Shown here: in pieces, positions 1-5,919 of the stretch
Numbering within the stretch: position 1 is the first letter of the stretch
Layout of the letters: every line of letters starts with the position of its first letter
Source: Chloroflexota bacterium
GTDB lineage: Bacteria; Chloroflexota; Dehalococcoidia; Lucifugimonadales; Lucifugimonadaceae
Direction: 5' to 3'
Assembly (NCBI GenBank): GCA_030831265.1
Contig: JAURLM010000282.1
Coordinates: 1-19,913 of the forward strand
Length of the DNA: 19,913 nucleotides
The notes under the pieces: model-generated
Database searches by the model: none
What the model saw: the letters and a program-made list of their open reading frames with translations, nothing else
Told to the model about the DNA's origin: nothing
Position numbers and translations under genes: made by a program

Positions 1-60
1 GTGTGTACTGGGATGCTGCGGACCCAGGTTTATCGTTACAGGCTCAGTTTTCAGTGTCAC
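1..60 (-). CDS. nuoD: NADH-quinone oxidoreductase subunit D, N-terminal fragment
   Basis: Only the first 20 codons are present; the gene runs off the left edge. It begins at a GTG (60..58) whose last bases form the nuoC stop codon (GTGA, 4-base overlap). The translation is MTLKTEPVTI then NLGPQHPSTH. The NLGPQHPSTH segment is the conserved N-terminal signature of the 49-kDa subunit NuoD, which helps form the quinone-binding cavity in the peripheral arm of Complex I. The fragment is too short for ordinary ORF calling, but motif, frame and operon position agree. It also shows that nuoC and nuoD are separate genes here, not the fused nuoCD of enterobacteria. Confidence 0.9.
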   Translation of the reverse strand, partial: MTLKTEPVTINLGPQHPSTH

Positions 61-539
61 TTCAGCTCTTCCACCGGGACGAGCGATTGGTCATACGTCG
101 CAAAATCCTTGCGCAGCGGGTGGCCGGGGAAACCTTCCCACAGCATGATCCGCTTATGGTTTGGATGCCCTTCAAGGCGAATTCCCATCAGGTCCCAGAT
201 TTCCCGTTCCTGCAACTCTGCACCGCGCCAGACAGGGGTCACACTGGGAACTGTAGGCTCTTCCCTGTCCCAACCACATTTCGCTTTCAAAACAGCACGG
301 GCATTCTTGGGCAATGACGTCAGGTGGTACACCATTTCGAAATGGTCAATGTAATCAACTGCCGTTACGCCACTCAGGAGATCAAACTTGAACTCAGGCC
401 GGTCACGCAGCCCCTCGCAGACCTCTCGTATACGCTCAGGCTTCAGCCAGACGTCAGTAGCGTTGCTACTTTCCGTTGCACCGGGAGCGAACGCTTCAAT
501 AGCCTTTGCAAGTGTTTCACCTGACCAGGATCGCGTCAT
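57..539 (-). CDS. nuoC: NADH-quinone oxidoreductase subunit C (30-kDa subunit)
   Basis: A 160-residue peripheral-arm subunit of respiratory Complex I that bridges NuoB and NuoD on the cytoplasmic face of the membrane. The family signature is clear: YIDHFEMVYHL in the middle, then EREIWDLMGI, EGHPNHKRIM and FPGHPLRKDF near residues 111-146. Length fits the stand-alone NuoC family. The ATG overlaps the nuoB stop by four bases (ATGA), and its own stop overlaps the nuoD GTG, so translation along the operon is probably coupled. Nothing is missing or unusual. Identification rests on motifs and on gene order. Confidence 0.95.
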   Translation of the reverse strand: MTRSWSGETLAKAIEAFAPGATESSNATDVWLKPERIREVCEGLRDRPEFKFDLLSGVTAVDYIDHFEMVYHLTSLPKNARAVLKAKCGWDREEPTVPSVTPVWRGAELQEREIWDLMGIRLEGHPNHKRIMLWEGFPGHPLRKDFATYDQSLVPVEELK

Positions 540-1192
540 GCTGTCCCTGCCGGGGTGCCTGAAAGGCTGTATCGCTTAATTTTTTCGTGTAGCTGCATGA
601 TTCCGTATAGCAGCGCGTCTGGCCGCGGCGGGCAGCCCGGCACATAAACATCCACTGGCACGATGTGATTCACACCCGGCACTACGGAGTAGCTCTGGTA
701 GTACGGCCCACCGCTGGTGGCGCACACGCCCATCGAAATAACCCACTTAGGTTCTGCCATCTGGTCATACAACCGACGCAACGGAACCGCCATCTTCCAG
801 GTGACTGTGCCGGCAACGATCATCAGGTCAGCCTGGCGTGGAGTTGCTCGGAATGCTTCCATTCCGAAGCGGGAAAGGTCAAAACGGCTCATGGCTGATG
901 CGATCATCTCGAACGCACAACAAGCCAGTCCAAACTGCAATGGGAACACCGAACTTTTACGAGCCCAGTTCAGCAAGGTATCAACCGATGTAATGATGGC
1001 GCTACGCTCAAGCTCATCCGCCGGGTTCAAAAGAGGCTCAGCAAACGGCTCCAGGTGAGTTGCCTTCATCTGGTTGATCTCACGGCCTTCGTCACGATCA
1101 GTGTCCCATGACGTCTTGATTAACGACGAGTTGGGGTAATAACCACTGGGAGCACCGTAAGGGTTAACCAGTTGTCGTTCAGAATCGCTCAC
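536..1192 (-). CDS. nuoB: NADH-quinone oxidoreductase subunit B (carries cluster N2)
   Basis: NuoB binds the terminal iron-sulfur cluster N2, which passes electrons to quinone in Complex I. The ligand cysteines are visible: the tandem pair in LACCAFEM, one in MGVCATSGG and one in VPGCPPRPDA. I place the start at the GTG at 1192..1190, which overlaps the nuoA stop (GTGA) and has GGAG five bases upstream; this gives 218 residues. The frame stays open further upstream, but that stretch lies inside nuoA. An ATG at 1069 (MKATHLEPF) would give a shorter protein of about 177 residues but has no clear ribosome site. The roughly 41 residues before that ATG, rich in Ser, Asn and Asp, would be an N-terminal extension of the core family. 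Confidence 0.95.
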   Translation of the reverse strand: MSDSERQLVNPYGAPSGYYPNSSLIKTSWDTDRDEGREINQMKATHLEPFAEPLLNPADELERSAIITSVDTLLNWARKSSVFPLQFGLACCAFEMIASAMSRFDLSRFGMEAFRATPRQADLMIVAGTVTWKMAVPLRRLYDQMAEPKWVISMGVCATSGGPYYQSYSVVPGVNHIVPVDVYVPGCPPRPDALLYGIMQLHEKIKRYSLSGTPAGTA

Positions 1193-1584
1193 TGCCACTC
1201 CAGTGCCTTTTTGCGCCATGCATACAGGTATCCAACTGTCACAACGAACAGGAAGACCAGCACTGCGCCAAGCGCGGCCCAGCCAAATTGCCGTGAAAGA
1301 ACCCCATGACGTACAGCCCACGGGTATAGAAGGACGGTTTCAACATCGAAAGCCACGAATAGCAGTGCGTAGTAGTAATACCGGAAGTTGAACCGCCGGG
1401 GCTTGTCTCCCAGCGGACGCATTCCACCTTCGTACGGCGCTCGCTTGATTCGCGTGGACCGCTGTGGTCTGACTTTGACCAGCGATGCCATGTAGGAAAT
1501 GCCGAGCATACCGATGGGCACTACGACCGCAACGGCGACGAAAATTATGAGGACTGCGTAACTTCGAAAGTAGTCTTGAATCAT
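1189..1584 (-). CDS. nuoA: NADH-quinone oxidoreductase subunit A
   Basis: A 131-residue membrane subunit of Complex I at the junction of peripheral and membrane arms. Three hydrophobic segments are visible, near residues 10-33, 69-90 and 98-121. The loop between the first two carries APYEGGMRPLG, where many NuoA proteins have YECG, so the loop cysteine is replaced by glycine. The acidic FDVE motif of the second helix is present (VAFDVETVLLYPW). It is the first gene of the nuo operon, and its stop overlaps the nuoB GTG. The ATG has no strong Shine-Dalgarno sequence. Confidence 0.95.
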   Translation of the reverse strand: MIQDYFRSYAVLIIFVAVAVVVPIGMLGISYMASLVKVRPQRSTRIKRAPYEGGMRPLGDKPRRFNFRYYYYALLFVAFDVETVLLYPWAVRHGVLSRQFGWAALGAVLVFLFVVTVGYLYAWRKKALEWQ

Positions 1585-1636
1585 GTACCAAAGAGCACGT
1601 TATGAGCGGCTGGAACAAACACAGGCAAACGCGGGC

Positions 1637-1665
1637 AGGATAGCATCGGCACTGTTAGCCAGCAA
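1637..1665 (-). promoter_or_regulatory. Candidate promoter for the nuo operon
   Basis: On the minus strand a TTGCTG (1665..1660) and a TATCCT (1642..1637) are separated by exactly 17 bases, 53 bases before the nuoA ATG. The -10 matches consensus at four of six positions and the -35 at three. It is the best sigma-70-like pair in the 190-base gap between nuoA and the alcohol dehydrogenase. Confidence 0.35.
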
Positions 1666-1726
1666 GTGAAAAAGAGCACAATCCAGTTTAGATTACGGCT
1701 TTTTGAACTTGAGGCGTACTTAGGCC

Positions 1727-1766
1727 CACGCTGAATGGGGACGCATAAGAGGCTCCACTCAGCGTG
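1727..1766 (-). terminator. Hairpin between alcohol dehydrogenase and nuoA, possible terminator
   Basis: An 8-bp perfect stem (CACGCTGA-type arms at 1727-1734 and 1759-1766) continues, after one mismatch, into five more pairs including one wobble (1736-1740 with 1753-1757), leaving a loop of about 12 bases. It begins about 9 bases past the alcohol dehydrogenase stop, as expected for a 3' end. No U-run follows on the minus strand, so it may be a Rho-assisted terminator, an mRNA 3' stabiliser, or part of the nuo leader. Confidence 0.4.
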
Positions 1767-1774
1767 ATATGCCA

Positions 1775-2869
1775 TCAGAACATAATTACCCCACGACCAT
1801 CTTCACCGCGGCCAAGGGCGTCATACGCCTCATTGATTTCCTCCAGCGGGTAGCGTCGAGTTATCAGGCTATCGATGTCGATCAAACCCTTCCGATAGAA
1901 GTCGACCAGTTTCCCAAACGTTTCGTGTGGGCTGGCGGAGCCGTAATAGCTGCCAGTCAAGGTTTTCTGGTTACGGACGAGATCAACCATGTTGATGTCC
2001 GCGGTCATTCCTTCCGGGGCAAGCCCAACAAGGACACCGGTTCCGCCCTTGCGAAGCGAATCCATCATTTGCTCCGTAGTTATGGCACCGCCGAAAGTAT
2101 CAAACGCGAAATCCACGCCCCCACCTGTCAGTTCCATGATCTTCTTGGCAGGGTCGTCTGAGCGGGAGTTGATGACATCCGTCGCCCCGAACTTGTAGGT
2201 GAACTCCAGTTTGTGGTCGTGAATGTCAACCGCAATAATCCGAGATGCGTTGAGAAGCTTTGCACCCTGAATGGCATTGAGGCCAACACCACCGGAGCCG
2301 AACACCGCAACGGTCATTCCAGAGCGAATGTTGGGCTGGTTGATAACACCACCGACACCTGTGGTCACTGAACAGCCGATCAGGCTGGCAACGTCCATCG
2401 GAATGTCTTCGGCAACAGGGAAACAGGCCTGCTGCGGAACAATGATGCTCTCAGCGAACACGCCGAGTTTCGCGAATTGGTGAACGTCAGTGCCATCATT
2501 GTCTTTGAGCCTAAATGTCCCGTCATACTGACGCGTTCCGGTTAGTCGATTCGTGTCACACACCTGCGGGCTGCCGGTTCGGCATGAGTGGCAATAACCA
2601 CAGCTTGGCACAAACGACAGGATGCACCGGTCCCCTAGTTTCACCGAGGTCACACCGGGGCCGACCTCTGCGATAACGCCTGCACCCTCATGCCCCAGGA
2701 CAATAGGCATCGGGAACGTGGTCTGACCGAGCATGACGTGGTGGTCAGAGGCGCAAACCCCTGCAGCCCCCATCTTAACTCGCACCTCACCGGCCTTTGG
2801 AGCGTCTTGCGCGAGATCGACGATAGGCATTGGTTCATTCGGCTTGTATAGTACTGCTGCTTTTACCAT
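1775..2869 (-). CDS. Zinc-dependent alcohol dehydrogenase (class III/NDMA-dependent type MDR)
   Basis: A 364-residue medium-chain dehydrogenase/reductase oxidising an alcohol or adduct with a nicotinamide cofactor in the cytoplasm. Catalytic zinc ligands are visible at Cys39 (VCASDHH), His60-Glu61 (GHEGAGV) and Cys166 (GCSVTTG). The structural zinc lobe is complete: Cys90, Cys93, Cys96 and Cys104. The Rossmann motif GSGGVG is at 191-196, and Asp215 at the end of the next strand favours NAD(H) over NADP(H). The family resemblance is to class III and actinobacterial NDMA-dependent enzymes; the substrate cannot be read from sequence. The ATG is preceded only by a weak AAGAACG. It is monocistronic, with a terminator-bearing gene upstream and a 190-base gap downstream. 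Confidence 0.9.
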   Translation of the reverse strand: MVKAAVLYKPNEPMPIVDLAQDAPKAGEVRVKMGAAGVCASDHHVMLGQTTFPMPIVLGHEGAGVIAEVGPGVTSVKLGDRCILSFVPSCGYCHSCRTGSPQVCDTNRLTGTRQYDGTFRLKDNDGTDVHQFAKLGVFAESIIVPQQACFPVAEDIPMDVASLIGCSVTTGVGGVINQPNIRSGMTVAVFGSGGVGLNAIQGAKLLNASRIIAVDIHDHKLEFTYKFGATDVINSRSDDPAKKIMELTGGGVDFAFDTFGGAITTEQMMDSLRKGGTGVLVGLAPEGMTADINMVDLVRNQKTLTGSYYGSASPHETFGKLVDFYRKGLIDIDSLITRRYPLEEINEAYDALGRGEDGRGVIMF

Positions 2870-2894
2870 TTGACGTTCTTGTTTGCTAGTGAGA

Positions 2895-2921
2895 ATTAGA
2901 TTGGGCGGTTAACTTTTTCAA
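2895..2921 (-). promoter_or_regulatory. Weak candidate promoter for the alcohol dehydrogenase
   Basis: On the minus strand TTGAAA (2921..2916) is followed after 15 bases by TCTAAT (2900..2895), five of six to the -10 consensus. It lies 26 bases before the ATG at 2869. The spacing is two bases shorter than ideal, so this is only a candidate. The rest of the gap up to the terminator at 2975 shows no other clear signal. Confidence 0.28.
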
Positions 2922-2974
2922 ACGCTACCGATAGTAACCCATCCCGGCCCTCAGTTCGGCCATTCAGAAATGAA

Positions 2975-3002
2975 AACGGAGTGGTCTTTTGACCACTCCG
3001 TT
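2975..3002 (-). terminator. Rho-independent terminator of the Rdx-family gene
   Basis: A perfect 12-bp inverted repeat (arms 2975-2986 and 2991-3002, AACGGAGTGGTC and its complement) has a TTTT/AAAA loop. On the minus strand the stem is followed by the T-rich TTTCATTTCTG, and it sits 23 bases past the stop of the gene ending at 3026. On the plus strand no T-run follows, so it acts on the minus strand. Confidence 0.85.
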
Positions 3003-3025
3003 CAAATGCTGATCGATACCAAAGT

Positions 3026-3307
3026 CTAGTTGGTCTGTATTACAGCCCCGGACTTCAGCATGTTGGCAACCTGCGCTTTAAGTTCCTTCACCTGCATGAT
3101 GTGAGGTGATGCGCCCTGTTCCTTCTTATCCCATAGCACTCGGCCATCCACTGTCACCTTGAATACTCCACCGACACCGGGCTTGAGACTGATCGCTATG
3201 GCAGGGCCACCGGCCTGGAACAGTTCACTGACCATATACGCAGCGAGGTTACCGTAACCACATGGCACGCAGTATTCGATCTCTGCTTCCATCTTCCAGT
3301 CAGCCAT
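3026..3307 (-). CDS. Rdx/SelW-like CxxC thioredoxin-fold protein
   Basis: A 93-residue protein of the Rdx family (SelT/SelW/SelH-like). It shows the N-terminal redox motif in IEYCVPCGYG (Cys13-x2-Cys16) and the typical second half, with KPGVGGVFKVTVDG followed by VLWDKKEQG. In animal SelW the second motif position is selenocysteine; here it is cysteine, so no recoding is needed. The role in bacteria is poorly defined, and a redox or thiol-handling function is inferred from fold and motif. The start is well fixed: AGGAGGT lies five bases before the ATG. It has its own Rho-independent terminator and is probably a single-gene unit. Confidence 0.85.
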   Translation of the reverse strand: MADWKMEAEIEYCVPCGYGNLAAYMVSELFQAGGPAIAISLKPGVGGVFKVTVDGRVLWDKKEQGASPHIMQVKELKAQVANMLKSGAVIQTN

Positions 3308-3372
3308 GAGCCACCTCCTGTTTCATGTCTTTTCTTAATCCGATCCACCCACATCCTAGCATGACCATTCCT

Positions 3373-3903
3373 CTAAACCCGAACATCACGAATAAATGGC
3401 GCAGGCTGAGTACGGGACGGGACATATAGTGGATGACGGGGTTCACCGGTCTTGTTCACACCGAGATGCCAAACCCGTATCCCAAGGCGGTCAATCAGCC
3501 CCAGTACCTGTCTCGAACGCTGCTCCAGTTCTCCCCTGCTACCCCATGCTGCAACCACGGTGTCTGCCGCACTCAGTGCATCAACCAACGCTGCATCGTT
3601 ATCTGGTCCTACTGGATCATCCGAAGATTCCAGCTGACGCGGGTCGGTAGCTATTAACCCAAACAGGTTTACGATCCGCAATTCACCGTGATTCCACCTC
3701 CGGGCAAACCTGATACAGCGTCTAACAGTGGGATCATCCACTGAGGCATCTGCCATCGATGGATTCAGCATGATGAACAGGCACACACTGTTTATAGTCA
3801 GCGATACCCGACGCGACAGCGAATAACGGTACCTTCCGCAAACACTGAAGACCGCCTCGCCCTTCGATTCCATATACGGTGATTCTGTAGACCCGTACCG
3901 CAC
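3373..3903 (-). CDS. DUF1643 domain protein, function unknown
   Basis: A 176-residue protein matching the DUF1643 family over nearly its full length. Family landmarks are FSVCGRYRYSLSR, FIMLNPSMADASVDDPTVRR, ARRWNHGELRIVNLFGLIATDP, DPVGPDNDAAL, VAAWG and LGVNKTGEPRHPLYVPS. No catalytic role is established for the family, and I assign none. The GTG start at 3903 has a GCGGAG ten bases upstream; an ATG at 3873 (MESKGEAVFS) is the alternative and would still keep the whole domain. It is divergent from the acetyltransferase at 3987, with an 83-base shared upstream gap, and 65 bases separate its stop from the Rdx-family start. Confidence 0.82.
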   Translation of the reverse strand: MRYGSTESPYMESKGEAVFSVCGRYRYSLSRRVSLTINSVCLFIMLNPSMADASVDDPTVRRCIRFARRWNHGELRIVNLFGLIATDPRQLESSDDPVGPDNDAALVDALSAADTVVAAWGSRGELEQRSRQVLGLIDRLGIRVWHLGVNKTGEPRHPLYVPSRTQPAPFIRDVRV

Positions 3904-3986
3904 GTCAGATATACTCCGCGAACTTGACCGGAAGACATTGCTCTACTCTGCACTACGCTGGTGCGACGCAACTCTGGAGGTGCCGA

Positions 3987-4598
3987 TTGGCGCAGGTTGA
4001 ATTGAGACAGGTTACACGGGAAGATGTTGGCCGAATCGCTGAATGGTTGAAAGACCCCGAAGTGGCAGATACGTGGTTCGGAAGATACACGTATGGTGAC
4101 GCCGCACATCTTGGCTATGAACCCGAGCAACTACTGAACGCCACGGACGATGAGTGGAATGCAGTCTTTCACGATCCACATCACACGCCTCACCGCGATA
4201 TCTTTTCGATCTACACCGCTGATAGCGAACACATCGGTGAAGGCCAGTTGTCCATTGACGAATCGCTCGGCGATGCCCAGATATCAATACTGATTGGTCG
4301 CAAGGACAAGTGGCACTCCGGCTTCGGCACGGCAGCCGTCCTCGCCATGCTGGAACATGTCTTTGAGCACTTACAGTTGCACCGTGCGTGGGTTGACGTC
4401 CCCGAATACAACATGGTGGCTCGGAATATGTTCACCAGTATCGGCTTCCAGCATGAGGGAACGTTGCGACAGAGCCGACCGCATGAAGGTGCCCGTCACA
4501 ACTCTGCCATCATGGGAATGCTCGTCAACGAGTACGAGCGACATTACCCCGAAGGCGTAACCAGCCACGTCGTCGAATGGGACAAGCAGCAGGTATAA
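3987..4598 (+). CDS. GNAT-family N-acetyltransferase (RimJ/RimL-like)
   Basis: A 203-residue acetyl-CoA-dependent transferase. The frame is open from 3924, but I choose the TTG at 3987 because GGAGGT lies five bases before it and the protein then begins MAQVELRQVTREDVGRIAEW, a normal GNAT first strand and helix. The acetyl-CoA-binding motif A region is visible as ILIGRKDKWHSGFGTAAVLA, followed by HRAWVDVPEYNMVARNMFTSIGF, typical of the RimJ/RimL subgroup. The acceptor (ribosomal protein N-terminus, aminoglycoside, other amine) cannot be told. Its stop is only six bases from the convergent stop of threonine synthase. Confidence 0.85.
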   Translation: MAQVELRQVTREDVGRIAEWLKDPEVADTWFGRYTYGDAAHLGYEPEQLLNATDDEWNAVFHDPHHTPHRDIFSIYTADSEHIGEGQLSIDESLGDAQISILIGRKDKWHSGFGTAAVLAMLEHVFEHLQLHRAWVDVPEYNMVARNMFTSIGFQHEGTLRQSRPHEGARHNSAIMGMLVNEYERHYPEGVTSHVVEWDKQQV

Positions 4599-4604
4599 CC
4601 GCGT

Positions 4605-5795
4605 CTAGCTGCTGGCAGAACTTGCTGCACCTAGCACATCAAGGTACTTCAACGCTGAACCAGTGTTCAGGAGAACTACGCGTTCGTCGCTGGAAACACC
4701 TCCTGTTTGCAGTAAATGCTCCAGGGCAGCGAGTGTCGCACCGCCTTCGGGTGCAGCGAAGACGCCTTCGTAACCTGCCATCTTGCTGACCGCAGTCACC
4801 ATTTCATCATCGCTGACTGTCATTGCAGTGCCGCCACTCTGACGCACTGCTCCCAGGACCAGAAAATCTCCGACAGCGGCAGGAACGCGCATACCTGCAG
4901 CCAGCGTATGGGGATCCTGGATTGGTTCGGCGAACTCTTCCCCGTTGCGATACGCATTGACGATGGGAGAACAACCTTCCGCCTGCACGCAGACCATCCG
5001 CGGTCGCTCGCTACCTATCCAGCCGAGCGACTCCATCTCGTCGAGTGCTTTCCATATGCCCACGATGCCGGTTCCACCGCCGGTCGGATACACAATGACG
5101 TCCGGAACTGTGAAATCGAGTTGCTCGACGATTTCATAACCCATCGTCTTCTTGCCTTCGACACGGTACGGCTCTTTGAGTGTCGAAACGTCGAACAGCC
5201 CTCGCTTGTCTGCCGCCTCAGTCGAGAGTTTTCCCGCGTCGGTGATGAATCCATCGATCAGGTTTAACGTCGCGCCGTAGGCGACACACTCCAACTGGTT
5301 TGCCATTGGCGCGTCTTTGGGCATGAACACATGCGCTTCCATCCCGGCCTTCGCAGCGTATGCGGACATTGCACCGGCTGCATTACCTGCTGATGGCATA
5401 GTCAACTTCATCTGCCCGAGCTGATGGGCCATGGAAACAGCGGCAGACAGTCCTCGCGCCTTGAACGATCCGGTCGGGTTAACGCCTTCGTCCTTGATGT
5501 AGAGAGCATTCATTCCCAGTGATTCACCAAGTCGTTGCGCGTGCATCAGCGGCGTGTAGCCTTCGCCCAGTGTGATCACACTGGTGAGGTGCTCCACTGG
5601 CATCACTTCCTCGTAACGCCACATATTCGCCTGCCGACCTGCCATGTTCGATGGCTTCATGGTCCTCGCTGCAACAGCCAGGTCATATCGAGCGAAGAGT
5701 GGTTTCCCGTCATCCGGGCAAAGTCGCATCGGTTCGCGATGGCTGTATGACGCGCCGCAGAGGCTGCATTCGAGGTGGGTAATGCTGGATGGCAT
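4605..5795 (-). CDS. thrC: Threonine synthase
   Basis: A 396-residue PLP enzyme that converts O-phosphohomoserine to threonine, the last step of threonine synthesis. The PLP lysine is Lys112 in NPTGSFKARG, and the phosphate-binding glycine loop is PTGGGTG. GEGYTPL and SAGNAAGAMSAYA are also typical of the thrC fold. An N-terminal zinc-ribbon-like segment has CSLC at 10-13 and CPDDG at 26-30; the fourth position is Asp rather than Cys, so metal binding is uncertain. The ATG has AGGGA about eight bases upstream. It is monocistronic here: the convergent acetyltransferase ends six bases away, and a 124-base palindrome-rich gap lies upstream. Confidence 0.92.
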   Translation of the reverse strand: MPSSITHLECSLCGASYSHREPMRLCPDDGKPLFARYDLAVAARTMKPSNMAGRQANMWRYEEVMPVEHLTSVITLGEGYTPLMHAQRLGESLGMNALYIKDEGVNPTGSFKARGLSAAVSMAHQLGQMKLTMPSAGNAAGAMSAYAAKAGMEAHVFMPKDAPMANQLECVAYGATLNLIDGFITDAGKLSTEAADKRGLFDVSTLKEPYRVEGKKTMGYEIVEQLDFTVPDVIVYPTGGGTGIVGIWKALDEMESLGWIGSERPRMVCVQAEGCSPIVNAYRNGEEFAEPIQDPHTLAAGMRVPAAVGDFLVLGAVRQSGGTAMTVSDDEMVTAVSKMAGYEGVFAAPEGGATLAALEHLLQTGGVSSDERVVLLNTGSALKYLDVLGAASSASS

Positions 5796-5819
5796 GGGGA
5801 AGTCCCTGTTGGATTCAGT

Positions 5820-5907
5820 GTTATAGGTGCCAGGTCAGCCAGAATCTGGCATCGTCGGCTGGCAATGTTACCCGCTACGGTTTACCCGGGTAACAGATAC
5901 CAGGTAT
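5820..5907 (-). promoter_or_regulatory. thrC upstream region: -10 box and palindrome cluster
   Basis: On the minus strand TATAAC (5825..5820, five of six to consensus) lies 24 bases before the thrC ATG. The -35 position holds CAGATT, a poor match, and is covered by a 13-base palindrome (GCCAGA-A-TCTGGC, 5838-5850). Further upstream are CTGGCA at 5859-5864, arms GTTACCCG/CGGGTAAC at 5867-5874 and 5887-5894, a perfect 12-base palindrome TTACCCGGGTAA at 5882-5893, and ATACC-A-GGTAT at 5897-5907. This suggests operator sites for regulated thrC transcription. Some of it could instead be 3'-end structure of the upstream lipoprotein mRNA, though no U-run follows. Confidence 0.4.
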
Positions 5908-5919
5908 AAGCACAGACGC

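Noticed and set aside
536..1321. Long 261-codon version of nuoB
   Set aside because: The extra N-terminal 43 codons lie inside nuoA in another frame and do not look like protein; the GTG at 1192 has a good ribosome site and the typical overlap.
3924..3986. ATG start for the acetyltransferase 63 bases upstream
   Set aside because: The added residues are not GNAT-like and have no ribosome site; the TTG at 3987 has GGAGGT at correct spacing.
3904..3986. TTGACC as -35 for the acetyltransferase
   Set aside because: No acceptable -10 lies 16-18 bases downstream, so I do not call a promoter there.
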